Assembly (NCBI RefSeq): GCF_003121705.1
Contig: NZ_PYHR01000002.1
Coordinates: 1,674,001 to 1,738,000 of the forward strand
Source of the DNA: Serinibacter arcticus
GTDB taxonomy: Bacteria; Actinomycetota; Actinomycetes; Actinomycetales; Beutenbergiaceae
Reading direction: 5' to 3'
DNA length: 64,000 nucleotides
Of this stretch, positions 1-8,965 are shown one piece after another. The position numbers were made by a program, and so were the translations under genes. Position 1 is the first letter of the stretch. Each line of letters begins with the position of its first letter. The notes under the pieces are model-generated. The model searched no databases. It was not told the DNA's origin and was given only the letters and a program-made list of their open reading frames with translations.

Positions 1-712
1 CGGCGAGGAGGAGCACGGTGCGCGGACCGCGCTCGAGCGGGGTCGGGACCGACGAGGACCAGCCCCCGGGCACCCGCCCCTGCTCGAGGTCGAGGGGCGG
101 CGCTCCCGGCGCCGGCACCAGGGGGTCGGCGAGCACCACATTCAGGTGCACCGGGCCGATCCCGGGACCTGCCGGCGGGTCCGCGCGCCGCGCCGACCCG
201 ACCGACGCGCGCACGAGACGGGCCACCTCGGTGGCCGCCTGGTAGGCCTCGTCGACCTCCGCCGTCGCGCGCGGCCGCGAGATCCCGTGACCCTCGCCGA
301 ACATGCCGACGTGCTCGGTCGTCTGGCTCGCGCCGCGCCTGACCAGCTCGGCCGGCCGGTCGCAGCTGACGACCACCAGCGGCACCCGCTGGTGCCCCGC
401 CTCGACGACGGCGGGGTGGAGGTTGGCGACGGCGGAGCCCGACGTCACCACGACCGCGACCGGTCGCTCCGAGCCGGCCGCGAGGCCGAGCGCCACGAAG
501 CCGGCGGACCGCTCGTCGATCACGACGTGCAGCCGCAGCACATCGGCCGCCTCGGCGTCCACCAGCGCGTAGGCCAGCGGTGCGCTGCGCGAGCCCGGCG
601 CGAGCACGACGTCGCGCACCCCGCACCCCACGAGCGCGCGGACCACGGCCCGGGCCAGCTGCTGGGCCTCGGGGAGGTCGGCCTCGGCGATCACGGCGGC
701 CCCGGCGCTCAC
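1..712 (-). CDS. menD: MenD, SEPHCHC synthase (N-terminal part, cut by window edge)
   Basis: Thiamine-diphosphate enzyme joining isochorismate and 2-oxoglutarate in menaquinone synthesis. The first 237 codons are visible; the rest lies left of base 1. The N-terminal domain shows APGSRSAPL, IDERSAGFVALGLA and VTSGSAVANLHPAVVEA, diagnostic of MenD and of its cofactor-activating glutamate region. The GTG start overlaps the TGA of menC by four bases, so the two are translationally coupled, menC first. Confidence is high because the motifs and the menC neighbour agree. Confidence 0.95.
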   Translation of the reverse strand, partial: MSAGAAVIAEADLPEAQQLARAVVRALVGCGVRDVVLAPGSRSAPLAYALVDAEAADVLRLHVVIDERSAGFVALGLAAGSERPVAVVVTSGSAVANLHPAVVEAGHQRVPLVVVSCDRPAELVRRGASQTTEHVGMFGEGHGISRPRATAEVDEAYQAATEVARLVRASVGSARRADPPAGPGIGPVHLNVVLADPLVPAPGAPPLDLEQGRVPGGWSSSVPTPLERGPRTVLLLA

Positions 713-1671
713 GCGGCCACCTCCGCGACGCGCGCCAGGCGCTCGAGCCAGCGCTCCGTCGTCGTCGCACCGGCGCCGCCGTCGGCCAGGGGCGACAGCT
801 CGTCGGCGCGCAGCACCGGCATCGTGCCGCCCTCGGGCAGCAGCGGCGTGGCGACGGCGTCGCGCTCGAGCAGGTGGACCGTGGCCAGCCCGCAGGCGTA
901 CGGCAGCTCGGGCAACGCCCCCGCGAGCGCCAACCCGGCGGCGATGCCCACCGACGACTCGAGCGCGGAGGACACGACCACCGGCAGCCCCACGGCCTCG
1001 GCCAGCTCGAGGCAGGCTCGCACGCCGCCGAGCGGCTGCACCTTGAGCACGACGACGTCGGCCGCCTCCGCCCGCCGGACCGCGAGTGGATCGGCGGCCC
1101 GCCTGATCGACTCGTCGGCGGCGATCGGGACGGACTGACGACGGCGGAGCGCCGCCAGGTCCGCGACGTCGGGGCACGGCTGCTCGGCGTACTCCAGACC
1201 GCCTGCGGCGCGGTCGAGCAGCGGCAGCCGCCGCAGCGCCTCGTCCAGGTCCCACGCGGCGTTCGCGTCGACCCGGATCCGGCCCGTCGGGCCGAGCGCG
1301 TCGCGGACGGCCTCGAGCCGCGCGATCTCCTCGTCCACGCTCTGGCCGGCCTGCGCGACCTTGACCTTCGCCGTCGTGCAGCCGCCGGAGCCCAGGACCA
1401 GGGAGCGGGCGACGTCCGGTCCGACCGCGGGGATCGTCACGTTCACCGGCACCCGCGTCCGCACCGGCGTCGGCCAGCCGCGGTCGGCGCTCTCGCGCGC
1501 GGCGCGCAACCAGGCGGCGGACTCCGCGTCGTCGTAGTCCCAGAACGGCGAGAACTCGCCCCAGCCCGAGTCGCCGCGGATCAGGACGCCGTCGCGCACG
1601 TCGAGGTTGCGGAACCGCGTCCGCAGCGGGGTGGCGTAGACGAGCGGACCGGGGAGCTGGCTGACGGGCAC
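709..1671 (-). CDS. menC: MenC, o-succinylbenzoate synthase
   Basis: Enolase-superfamily dehydratase forming o-succinylbenzoate for menaquinone. The 320-residue length is normal for the short actinobacterial type. Visible active-site features are the KVK pair (Lys102/Lys104), metal ligands near Asp135, Glu163 and Asp187 (VDANAAW, EYAEQP, AADES) and the opposite lysine Lys210 in VVLKVQPLGG. The start is GTG, nine bases after the stop of the CNNM-domain gene, and the stop overlaps the menD start, so this is a compact minus-strand operon. Confidence 0.95.
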   Translation of the reverse strand: MPVSQLPGPLVYATPLRTRFRNLDVRDGVLIRGDSGWGEFSPFWDYDDAESAAWLRAARESADRGWPTPVRTRVPVNVTIPAVGPDVARSLVLGSGGCTTAKVKVAQAGQSVDEEIARLEAVRDALGPTGRIRVDANAAWDLDEALRRLPLLDRAAGGLEYAEQPCPDVADLAALRRRQSVPIAADESIRRAADPLAVRRAEAADVVVLKVQPLGGVRACLELAEAVGLPVVVSSALESSVGIAAGLALAGALPELPYACGLATVHLLERDAVATPLLPEGGTMPVLRADELSPLADGGAGATTTERWLERLARVAEVAA

Positions 1672-1680
1672 CGCGTCAGC

Positions 1681-3198
1681 CTACGACTGCGGCCCCGTCG
1701 GCCCACTCGACCCGGCCGATCCGGCCGGCCCGGCCGTCTCGAGCCCGCGCGTGGGCGGGTCCCCTGCCTCCTCGGCGGCGATCTCGGGCTCCGCCGTCGC
1801 CGGCTCGATCCGGACCGAGACGATGCGGTGGCCGTCGACCTCGAGCACCGTGAGCCGGTGGCCGGCCGGGGCCTGTGCGTCGGACTCCTCGTCCGCGTCG
1901 ACCTCGCCCACCACGAGCACGCTGTCGCCGATGCGCGCCGTGCGGTCGAGCAGGTCGAGCACGAGACCCCCGACCGTCTCGTAGCCGCCGTCGGGCAGCG
2001 GGACGCCCGTGCGCTCCGTGGCGTCCTCGATGGTGAGACCGCCGGGCACGACGACCGGACCGTCGGGGTCGGGGCGGTGCTCGCGGGCCACGGCGTCGTG
2101 CTCGTCGTGGATCTCGCCGACGAGCTCCTCCACGAGGTCCTCGAGCGTCACGATGCCGTCCGTGCCGCCGTACTCGTCGATGACGACGGCCATGTGGAGG
2201 CGCTCGCGGCGCATCACGGACATGGAGGGCAGGAGCACGTTCGAGCCGGGCAGCACGAGGATGCGGCGGGTGAGGTCGCGGATGCTGCTGGCGGGCTCGC
2301 CGGGGACGTCGTCGACCAGGTCGGCCCCGGCGTCGTCGTCACCGCTGTGGCGGGCCGCCTCGAGCGACGGCGAGGCCGGGTCCACCCCCGCCAGGAACAG
2401 GTCACGGACGTGGACGAACCCGAGGATCGAGTCGACGTCGCCGTCCTTGACCGGGTAGCGCGAGTACGGCTCCTGCGCGACGTGCGCGATCGCCTCGGCG
2501 ATGGACATGTCGGCCTCGAGGAAGACGACGTCGTGGCGCGGACGCATCACCTCGACCAGCGTGCGGTCGGCGGCCTCGAACACGTCGCGCAGGATCGCGC
2601 GCTCGACGTCGGGCAGGCCCTCGTGGGCCACGACGAGGTCCCGCAGCTCCTCGTCGCTCATCTGCTCGCCGGACTGGTTCGGGTCGCCGCCGAGCAGCCG
2701 GACGACGGCGTTCGTCGACCGCGACAGCAGCCAGATGAAGGGCCGCATCAGCGACGCGAACGTGTCGAGCGGGGGCGCGACGGCGAGCGCCAGCTGCGAG
2801 GACCGCTGCAGCGCGAGGCGCTTCGGCACGAGCTCGCCGAGCACGAGCGACAGGTAGGCGATCACGAGGGTCATCGCCACGAGGGCGACGTTCGCGGCGA
2901 CCTGCTCCGACAGCCCCCAGGAGACGAACAGCGGGGCGATGTCCGGGGCGATGGTCGAGGCGCCGTAGGCGGCGGAGAAGAATCCGGCGACCGTCACCCC
3001 GATCTGGACGGCGGCGAGGAAGCGGTTGGGGTCGCGGGCCACCTCGGCGACACGACGGCCGCGGCGGCCCTTCTTGGCGATCTGGTCGACCTGGCTGTCC
3101 CGGAGCGAGACGAGGGCCAGCTCGGTACCGGCGAAGACGCCGCCGACGAGGATGAAGATGAGGACGAGCGCGATGTTTCCCCAGGTCTGGCCGTCCAT
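1681..3198 (-). CDS. CNNM/CBS-domain membrane protein (CorC/TlyC 'hemolysin' family)
   Basis: Integral membrane protein of the CNNM-CBS-CorC family, linked in other bacteria to divalent cation (Mg/Co) efflux; it is not a proven hemolysin. From the ATG at 3198 it has 505 residues: a CNNM membrane domain with about four helices (starting around residue 8, with FAGTELALVSLRDSQVDQIA), then a CBS pair with the linking motif EVMRPRHDVVFL and SRYPVKDG, then a C-terminal CorC/HlyC transporter-associated domain, and a low-complexity Pro/Gly tail. A TTG 17 codons upstream also keeps the frame but is a poorer start. It precedes menC by nine bases and may be co-transcribed with it. Confidence 0.85.
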   Translation of the reverse strand: MDGQTWGNIALVLIFILVGGVFAGTELALVSLRDSQVDQIAKKGRRGRRVAEVARDPNRFLAAVQIGVTVAGFFSAAYGASTIAPDIAPLFVSWGLSEQVAANVALVAMTLVIAYLSLVLGELVPKRLALQRSSQLALAVAPPLDTFASLMRPFIWLLSRSTNAVVRLLGGDPNQSGEQMSDEELRDLVVAHEGLPDVERAILRDVFEAADRTLVEVMRPRHDVVFLEADMSIAEAIAHVAQEPYSRYPVKDGDVDSILGFVHVRDLFLAGVDPASPSLEAARHSGDDDAGADLVDDVPGEPASSIRDLTRRILVLPGSNVLLPSMSVMRRERLHMAVVIDEYGGTDGIVTLEDLVEELVGEIHDEHDAVAREHRPDPDGPVVVPGGLTIEDATERTGVPLPDGGYETVGGLVLDLLDRTARIGDSVLVVGEVDADEESDAQAPAGHRLTVLEVDGHRIVSVRIEPATAEPEIAAEEAGDPPTRGLETAGPAGSAGSSGPTGPQS

Positions 3199-3273
3199 CA
3201 GGCGATGGCCTCGGCGCGACGGGTGGACCTGGGCTCGGGACTTCGACAATCATCCATCCGTCCATGCAACGGC

Positions 3274-3606
3274 ATGGAGGCGTTCCGCTGCAACTCCCGG
3301 CAGGGCGCGTCGTCGCTCTGCCCGGGCTGGGACGTGCACGACGTCGGCCGCTACCCCGCCGCGTCGGTCACGGGCGCGCTGACCCTGCAGCTGCGCACCT
3401 CGGGATCGACGGGCGGGGGCCGCGACCGGGTCCGCGGCCTGCGGGTGGTGACCGACGACGCCGCGCTCGACGTCGGGACCGGCCCGCTCGTCCACGGGTC
3501 GGCGCTCGACCTCCTGCTCGCCGTCTCGGGTCGGCCCGTGCCCGACGGCGCCCTGCGGGGCCCCGGCGCCGCGCGGCTCGGATCGGCCGGCGACACGCTC
3601 TCCTAG
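3274..3606 (+). pseudogene. Remnant of a mycothiol-dependent maleylpyruvate isomerase-family (MDMPI) gene
   Basis: A 110-codon frame with coding-like codon use. The front carries LCPGWDVHDV, which resembles the N-terminal motif of MDMPI/DinB-like proteins. The rest (about residues 50-108, including GLRVVTDDA, GTGPLVHGSALDLLLAVSGRP) resembles the C-terminal domain of that family. The roughly 100-150 residues expected in between are absent, so I read this as an internally deleted relic. A complete small protein cannot be excluded. Its TAG stop forms part of the TAGGCT hexamer before menB. Confidence 0.5.
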
Positions 3607-3609
3607 GCT
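3604..3609 (+). promoter_or_regulatory. -10 element (TAGGCT) of menB, leaderless type
   Basis: TAGGCT ends 6 bases before the menB ATG, so transcription would start at or next to the start codon. Confidence 0.5.
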
Positions 3610-3615
3610 GGCGGC

Positions 3616-4599
3616 ATGAGCGACAGCCTCCCCGCCCCGGTCTCCGACACGTTCGACCCGCGCCGCTGGCGCGTGGTGGAGGGCTTCGACCTCACGGACG
3701 TCACCTACCACCGGGGCGTGGAGCGCACCGTGGACGAGGACGGCGCGACGGTCGTGCGCGACCTCCCCGTCGTCCGCATCGCGTTCGACCGGCCCGAGGT
3801 CCGCAACGCCTTCCGTCCGCACACCGTCGACGAGCTCTACCGGGTGCTCGATCACGCGCGGATGACGGGCGACGTCGGCACCGTCCTCCTCACCGGCAAC
3901 GGCCCGAGCCCGAAGGACGGCGGGTACGCCTTCTGCTCCGGCGGCGACCAGCGCGTGCGGGGCAGGGACGGCTACCGGTACGCGGTGGAGGGCGAGGACG
4001 GGACCCCCACCGGCGAGACGCGCGAGTCGGTCGACCCGGCGCGGGCCGGGCGGCTGCACATCCTCGAGGTGCAGCGCCTGATGCGGACCATGCCCAAGGT
4101 GGTCATCGCCGTCGTGAACGGCTGGGCGGCCGGGGGCGGCCACTCGCTGTTCGTGGTCGCCGACCTCGCGATCGCGTCGCGCGAGCACGCCGCCTTCATG
4201 CAGACCGACGCCAACGTCGGGTCGTTCGACGCCGGGTACGGCTCCGCGCTGCTGGCACGGCAGGTGGGTCAGAAGCGCGCCCGCGAGATCTTCTTCCTGG
4301 CCCGGCGGTACTCCGCCGAGGACGCCGAGCGGTGGGGCGCGATCAACGAGGCCGTGGACCACGCGCGGCTCGAGGACGTGGCGCTGGAGTACGCGGCGAC
4401 GATCGCGACCAAGTCGCCGCAGGCGATCCGGATGCTGAAGTACTCCTTCAACCTGGCCGACGACGGCCTCGCGGGTCAGCAGGTCTTCGCCGGAGAGGCG
4501 ACGCGGCTGGCCTACATGACGGACGAGGCGGCCGAGGGGCGCGACGCGTTCCTCGAGCGGCGCGACCCCGACTGGTCGGGGTTCCCGCACTACTTCTGA
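3616..4599 (+). CDS. menB: MenB, 1,4-dihydroxy-2-naphthoyl-CoA synthase
   Basis: Crotonase-fold enzyme that closes the naphthoate ring of menaquinone by an intramolecular Claisen condensation. The 327 residues match the actinobacterial type with an N-terminal extension. Seen: RPEVRNAFRPHTVDEL, the oxyanion-loop motif CSGGDQ (107-112), GWAAGGGHS (169-177) and DAGYGS (205-210), which holds conserved active-site positions, then the C-terminal FFLARRYSAEDAERWGAIN region. It is on the opposite strand from menC/menD with its own leaderless-type promoter. Confidence 0.96.
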   Translation: MSDSLPAPVSDTFDPRRWRVVEGFDLTDVTYHRGVERTVDEDGATVVRDLPVVRIAFDRPEVRNAFRPHTVDELYRVLDHARMTGDVGTVLLTGNGPSPKDGGYAFCSGGDQRVRGRDGYRYAVEGEDGTPTGETRESVDPARAGRLHILEVQRLMRTMPKVVIAVVNGWAAGGGHSLFVVADLAIASREHAAFMQTDANVGSFDAGYGSALLARQVGQKRAREIFFLARRYSAEDAERWGAINEAVDHARLEDVALEYAATIATKSPQAIRMLKYSFNLADDGLAGQQVFAGEATRLAYMTDEAAEGRDAFLERRDPDWSGFPHYF

Positions 4600-4646
4600 G
4601 GGCGGGGCCGGGTCAAGCCGGGTGAGCGGGACGATCGGGGGGCGGC

Positions 4647-4817
4647 TCAGCCGCCGCTGATCAGCCCACCGACGAGAGCGACGCCGCGGCTGGCGATCGC
4701 GGCGCCGGCGAGGATGAGACCGGTCACCACGAGCAGGGCGATGGCGGCCGGGACGAGGGTGGAGACCCAGTCCCGACGGGTCGGGCGGGTCCGGGGCGAG
4801 GACAGCGAGGAGGTCAT
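4647..4817 (-). CDS. Small single-pass membrane protein
   Basis: A 56-residue frame: a basic Ser/Thr/Arg-rich cytoplasmic head (about residues 1-18) followed by one long hydrophobic segment (about 20-52) rich in Ala, Leu, Val and Gly. No family recognised. The ATG follows GGAGGC directly. It lies between convergent menB and the DUF3048 gene. The 3' end contains a 6-bp hairpin (GGCGGC/GCCGCC) across the stop codon. A longer upstream frame exists but its extra residues look non-coding. Confidence 0.5.
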   Translation of the reverse strand: MTSSLSSPRTRPTRRDWVSTLVPAAIALLVVTGLILAGAAIASRGVALVGGLISGG

Positions 4818-4950
4818 GCCTCCAGCGTGGCCGCGCCGCGGTCGCGCGGCATCACCCCACCGACCCTGCTGTGCGCGGGGATCTCGACCCCGGGCGGAGG
4901 GGTCGGTCATCCCCAGGGATGACGGCCGGGGCCGGGCACCCCGAGAGGGG

Positions 4951-6038
4951 TCAGGAGATGGCGACCCCGGAGCGACCGGAGCTCGGCACCAGCTCCACCC
5001 AGGTGGTGCCCGGCGCGAGCAGGATGGGGGCGCCGTCGGCCCCGGTGAGCACCACGGGCTCGGCGTCACCGGCCTTGCTCCACGTCCCCGGGACGGCGGC
5101 GCCGCCGCTGACCACCCAGACCTCGCCGCTGCCCACCATGACGGTCTCGGGCACGGTGTTGCCGGCCGGGTCGAGCGCGCCGGAGTCGCGCACCTCGACG
5201 CGCATCACGACGACGTTGGTCGCCCCGAGGCGGTCCCCCGCGGCCGTGACGGCAGGGGCGTTCCCCTCGTTGCGCAGCCAGCGCCCCGAGTCCGCGTCCC
5301 AGTCCCAGCTCGGCGACGCCGACGGGAAGGTCGCATCGACGCGCGAGGCCGGCGTCCCGGCCGTCGCCGCCGTGGCCTCGGCCGCCGTCGGGGCGAACGC
5401 GAACTGCGCGGGCGGCGGGGAGATCCGGTCGGGGCTCGCCGCGGCGAGGAAGTCGGCCATCGTGCCGTAGACGTTGTGGGGCGCCCGGCGCTCGCTGGAG
5501 CGGTACATCCCAGCCGCACCCTCGTCGAAGCTGAGCACCTGCAGCCCGGCCGCCCGCATCGAGGCGACGAACTGCGGCTGCCCTCCGGAGAACACCAGGA
5601 GTCCGTGCAGCGGCGCGGCGATCCCGGCGTCCATCGGGCGCACCGAGCGGATCGGGCCGACCGTCTCGGGGACCTGCGAGTGGTAGACCGCGTTGAAGCG
5701 CGTGATGCCGCCCTCGACCATCTCCTCCCAGACCACGTCGGCGGCGTCGAGCCCCGTCTGCGGCCGGGACTCGCTCGAGTTCTCGATCTTCACGGCGACG
5801 GCGGGGCGCACCTCGGGCGCCCCGGAGACGCCGGTCAGCGGCCAGGTCGGCGGGATCACGGGCTCGGGCGGGGCGACCTTGTCGACGGTGACGTCCGGCT
5901 CGATCGTGGTCGGGGGTCGGTGGGCTGCACGACCTCGGGCTCACCGGCGCAGGCCGCGAGCAGCCCGACCGTGAGCAGCAGACCCAGGGCCCGGAGCGCG
6001 GTAGGACGACGGCGAGCGCTGACGCGGTTCTGACGCAT
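4951..6038 (-). pseudogene. DUF3048 (YerB-like) lipoprotein, apparent frameshift
   Basis: The N-terminus, from an ATG at 6038, is a classic lipoprotein signal: basic start, hydrophobic stretch, lipobox LLAAC. The body (KIENSSESRPQTGLDAADVV, EGGITRFNAVYHS, GPIRSVRPMD) is the DUF3048 domain found in Bacillus YerB-type lipoproteins of unknown function. The two parts lie in different frames. Adding one G to the five-G run at 5912-5916 joins them into a continuous 362-residue protein of normal form. I infer a 1-base sequencing or assembly deletion, or less likely a recent mutation. As given, the reading frame is broken. Confidence 0.8.
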
Positions 6039-6074
6039 GGCGACACTGTGCCACGCGCTCTCCCGCGCGGCTCC

Positions 6075-6080
6075 TAGGCT
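6075..6080 (+). promoter_or_regulatory. -10 element (TAGGCT) of menE, leaderless type
   Basis: TAGGCT ends 7 bases before the GTG at 6088. The same CTCCTAGGCTGGCGG string precedes menB, suggesting matched expression. Confidence 0.5.
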
Positions 6081-6087
6081 GGCGGGC

Positions 6088-7230
6088 GTGCCACCCAACC
6101 CCGAGCCCGCGCCGCCGTCCTCGTCCCTGCACGAGGCGCTGGCTCGCGCGCTGACCGGTGGCCCCGCCGTCGTGCTGACGCCCGACCTCCCCGACGGCCG
6201 GACGCGCCCCCACGTCCCCGCGGGGGCGGCGCTCGTGCTGGGCACCTCGGGCTCGACGTCGGGTACCCCGCGCCTGGTCGCCCTGACGGCCGACGCGGTC
6301 CGCGCCTCCGCCGTCGCGACCCACGAGCGCCTCGGCGGCCCCGGCGGCTGGCTGCTCACCCTCCCGGCCCACCACGTGGCCGGCGTCATGGTCGCGGCCC
6401 GCACCCTCGTCGCCGGCACCCGGCTCACGACGGCGACCCCCGGCCCGTTCCGTCCCGCGACCTTCGCCGACGACGCCGAGCGCCACCTCGCGGCTCTGCG
6501 CACCGACGATCCGGCCGGGGCCCGTGCCTACACCTCCCTGGTGCCCACGCAGCTGCGCCGGGTGCTCGACGACCCCGGGGCCACGGCCGCCGCCGCCGCG
6601 TTCGACGCGGTCCTCGTCGGCGGCGCCGCCACCCCCGCCCCGCTCCTGGAGCAGGCGCGCGCCGCCGGGATCGCCGTCGTCACCACCTACGGCATGACCG
6701 AGACGAGCGGCGGCTGCGTGTACGACGGCGTCCCGCTGTCCGGCGTCACGGTGCGGATCGACGACGGCGGCCGCATCGTCCTCGCGGGCCCGCAGCTCGC
6801 GCTGGGGTACGTCACGGCGGATGGCCTCACGCCGATCGCGCCGGAGCTCACGACGGCGGACCGCGGCACCTGGGACGGTGCCGTGCTGCGGGTGCTGGGC
6901 CGGGCCGACGACGTGGTGCTCACCGGCGGGGTCAACGTCGACCCGGCCGACGTCGAGGCCGCCGCCCTCGCGGTCGACGGCGTGGCGGAGGTCTGCGTCG
7001 TCGGCGTCCCCGACCCCGAGTGGGGTCAGCTGGTCGCCGCCGCGATCGTGCCCGGCCCGGGCGCCGCGGACGAGGACGCGCTCGTCGTCGCCGTCCGGGC
7101 CGGTGTGCGGGACGCGCTCGGCGGCCCGTGGGTGCCGCGACGCGTCGTGCTGGTCCCCGAGCTGCCGCTGCGCGGTCCGGGCAAGCCCGACCGCGTCGCC
7201 GTCGCGCGCCTGCTCGCGCCGCCGGACTGA
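6088..7230 (+). CDS. menE: MenE, o-succinylbenzoate-CoA ligase
   Basis: ANL-superfamily enzyme that adenylates o-succinylbenzoate and transfers it to CoA. At 380 residues it is the short actinobacterial form. Seen: phosphate loop LGTSGSTSGTP (51-61), TTYGMTETSGG, and the C-terminal GPGKPDR with the catalytic lysine. I chose the GTG at 6088 rather than the in-frame ATG at 6037, because the upstream codons are unlike the family and a TAGGCT hexamer sits seven bases before 6088. menA follows 98 bases downstream. Confidence 0.93.
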   Translation: MPPNPEPAPPSSSLHEALARALTGGPAVVLTPDLPDGRTRPHVPAGAALVLGTSGSTSGTPRLVALTADAVRASAVATHERLGGPGGWLLTLPAHHVAGVMVAARTLVAGTRLTTATPGPFRPATFADDAERHLAALRTDDPAGARAYTSLVPTQLRRVLDDPGATAAAAAFDAVLVGGAATPAPLLEQARAAGIAVVTTYGMTETSGGCVYDGVPLSGVTVRIDDGGRIVLAGPQLALGYVTADGLTPIAPELTTADRGTWDGAVLRVLGRADDVVLTGGVNVDPADVEAAALAVDGVAEVCVVGVPDPEWGQLVAAAIVPGPGAADEDALVVAVRAGVRDALGGPWVPRRVVLVPELPLRGPGKPDRVAVARLLAPPD

Positions 7231-7328
7231 GGCCCGGTCCGCCCGGTCCGCCCCGTCCGCGAGCGTTAGGGTCGGGTGGCGCCGCGGACGATCCGGCGCC
7301 GACCCCCACGCGAGGAGCACGACCCGCC

Positions 7329-8246
7329 ATGACCACCCGAGCCCAGTGGGTCGAGGGCGCCCGCCCCCGCACGCTGCCCGCCGCCGTCGCCCCCGTCCTC
7401 GCCGGGACAGGGGCCGCGGCCGGTCTCGGGGCGTTTGACGGCGTCGCGGCCCTGCTGTGCGCGGTCCTGGCGATCGCGCTCCAGGTGGCCGTCAACTACG
7501 CCAACGACTACTCGGACGGCGTCCGCGGCACCGACGACGTCCGCACCGGCCCGATGCGCCTGGTCGGCTCCGGTGCCGCCACGCCCGCCGCCGTGAAGCG
7601 CGCCGCGCTGCTGGCCGGCGCGGTGGGCGGCGTCGCCGGTCTCGCGCTGTGCGCCTGGACCGGGCACTGGTGGCTGCTCGCGGTCGGCGCGGTCTGCCTG
7701 GTCGCGGCCTGGGGGTACACGGGCGGCTCGAAGCCGTACGGCTACCTCGGGCTCGGCGAGGTCATGGTCTTCGTCTTCTTCGGCCTCGTCGCGACGGCGG
7801 GAACGACGTTCGCACAGGCCGGCACCGTGAGCGTCGGCGCCTGGTGGGCCGCCGTGGCCGTCGGTTCGATCGCCTGCGCGATCCTCATGGCCAACAACCT
7901 GCGCGACGTCCACACCGACGGCCCCGCCGGGAAGCGCACGCTCGCCGTCCGCCTCGGTGAGCGTCGCGCGCGGATCTGCTACGCCGTCATGCTGGCGGTG
8001 CCGTACGTGGCCGCAGGGATCGCGGCGGCGACGGCGGCCGGGGCGTTCCCGCTGGCGCTCGCACCGCTGCTGGTCCTCACCACGCTGCCGATCGCGATCG
8101 CACTGTCGCTGATCGTGCTGCGGGGGGCGTCAGGTCGGGACCTCATCGGGGTGCTGCGCGACACGGGGCTGCTCGAGCTGGGCGTCGCGGTGGCGTTCGC
8201 GCTCGGGCTGTGGTGGAGCGGGCCGGCCGGGGGCCTCACGCTCTGA
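7329..8246 (+). CDS. menA: MenA, 1,4-dihydroxy-2-naphthoate polyprenyltransferase
   Basis: UbiA-superfamily membrane enzyme that prenylates dihydroxynaphthoate. It has 305 residues with eight or nine predicted hydrophobic helices. The first Asp-rich site is NDYSDGVRGTDD (59-70); the second conserved segment is NNLRDVHTDGPAGKRTLAVR. The ATG at 7329 follows a GAGGAG ribosome site about ten bases upstream. A TTAGGGT box at about 7265 could be its own promoter, though read-through from menE is also possible. Confidence 0.95.
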   Translation: MTTRAQWVEGARPRTLPAAVAPVLAGTGAAAGLGAFDGVAALLCAVLAIALQVAVNYANDYSDGVRGTDDVRTGPMRLVGSGAATPAAVKRAALLAGAVGGVAGLALCAWTGHWWLLAVGAVCLVAAWGYTGGSKPYGYLGLGEVMVFVFFGLVATAGTTFAQAGTVSVGAWWAAVAVGSIACAILMANNLRDVHTDGPAGKRTLAVRLGERRARICYAVMLAVPYVAAGIAAATAAGAFPLALAPLLVLTTLPIAIALSLIVLRGASGRDLIGVLRDTGLLELGVAVAFALGLWWSGPAGGLTL

Positions 8247-8271
8247 CCCTCGCGGGAGGGCCGGACGGGAG

Positions 8272-8523
8272 CTACTTCCCGTCGAGCGCCCGGTCCTCGG
8301 CCTCCTCGTCCTCACCCTTGGGCTGGTCGACGCGAGCGGCACGGGAGGCGAGCGAGTCCACCGCGGCGTTCCGCTGGCCACGCATCGTGAGGTAGCTGAC
8401 GGCGGCGGCGACGATGACGCTGACGATCAGCCACGGCCAGCCGCGCATCCCGACGAGGTAGAACAGGCCGAAGGACGCGAGCAGGACGCCGAGGCGCAGG
8501 AGCGAGTAGCGGAGCAGGGGCAC
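8272..8523 (-). CDS. DUF4229 small membrane protein
   Basis: An 83-residue protein with two hydrophobic segments (about 5-25 and 28-47) separated by a short RGWPW turn, and a charged C-terminus. This matches the actinobacterial DUF4229 family, function unknown, commonly found near menaquinone and cytochrome c maturation genes. The start is GTG with TACCCT six bases upstream (8530-8535), a leaderless arrangement. It is convergent with menA. Confidence 0.75.
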   Translation of the reverse strand: MPLLRYSLLRLGVLLASFGLFYLVGMRGWPWLIVSVIVAAAVSYLTMRGQRNAAVDSLASRAARVDQPKGEDEEAEDRALDGK

Positions 8524-8529
8524 GCCTCC

Positions 8530-8535
8530 AGGGTA
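8530..8535 (-). promoter_or_regulatory. -10 element (TACCCT) of the DUF4229 gene, leaderless type
   Basis: TACCCT on the minus strand lies 6 bases before the GTG start at 8523. Confidence 0.45.
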
Positions 8536-8588
8536 GTTCGTGCCGGGGGCCGTCCGGAGCCGGGCACGGAGTCACGACGAGGTCGTCG

Positions 8589-8594
8589 TAGCAT
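8589..8594 (+). promoter_or_regulatory. -10 element (TAGCAT), leaderless type
   Basis: TAGCAT is 6 bases before the ATG at 8601. Confidence 0.45.
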
Positions 8595-8600
8595 CGAAGG

Positions 8601-8918
8601 ATGCCTCGTCTCCTGCTGTTCGTCGTGCTCGCCGGCCTCGTGATCTACGGACTGGTGTGGCTGTCGATGCGTCTGCGCGAGCAGCGCGCCTCTCGCGCCA
8701 CCGCCCGACCCGCCCCGGACGACGACCCGCAGTTCCTGGCCCAGCTCGACCGGCAGCTGCGCGAGCGGCGCCGCCAGGAGGAGCAGGAGCGTCGCCGTCG
8801 CGAGGCCGCGACCGGCGACGACGCGGCCCCGCAGGACGGCGATGCGACGAAGGACGCCGGGGAGAACGAGAAGAAGGAGCCGAAGCCCGAGAGCGACGAC
8901 TCCTCCACCCCCGACTGA
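8601..8918 (+). CDS. Small membrane-anchored protein with charged tail
   Basis: A 105-residue protein: one N-terminal transmembrane helix (about 3-22), then a long highly charged, probably helical and disordered tail with a RERRRQEEQERRRRE stretch and an acidic Lys/Glu/Asp end. This layout is common for an uncharacterised actinobacterial protein beside the cytochrome c cluster, but I recognise no named domain. Its promoter diverges from that of the DUF4229 gene within about 75 bases. Confidence 0.6.
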   Translation: MPRLLLFVVLAGLVIYGLVWLSMRLREQRASRATARPAPDDDPQFLAQLDRQLRERRRQEEQERRRREAATGDDAAPQDGDATKDAGENEKKEPKPESDDSSTPD

Positions 8919-8965
8919 GTCGGGGCCCGCACCGCGGCGGGCTCACGCGTTCTCGAGCGTCGCGG

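Noticed and set aside
580-3273. Very long plus-strand open frame across menC and the CNNM gene
   Set aside because: Antisense shadow of real genes. Stop codons are rare in such GC-rich DNA, and its translation is Arg/Asp-rich low complexity. Only its last 110 codons (from 3274) look coding.
8245-8262. Terminator after menA
   Set aside because: Only a 5-bp stem (CCCTC/GAGGG), too weak to claim.
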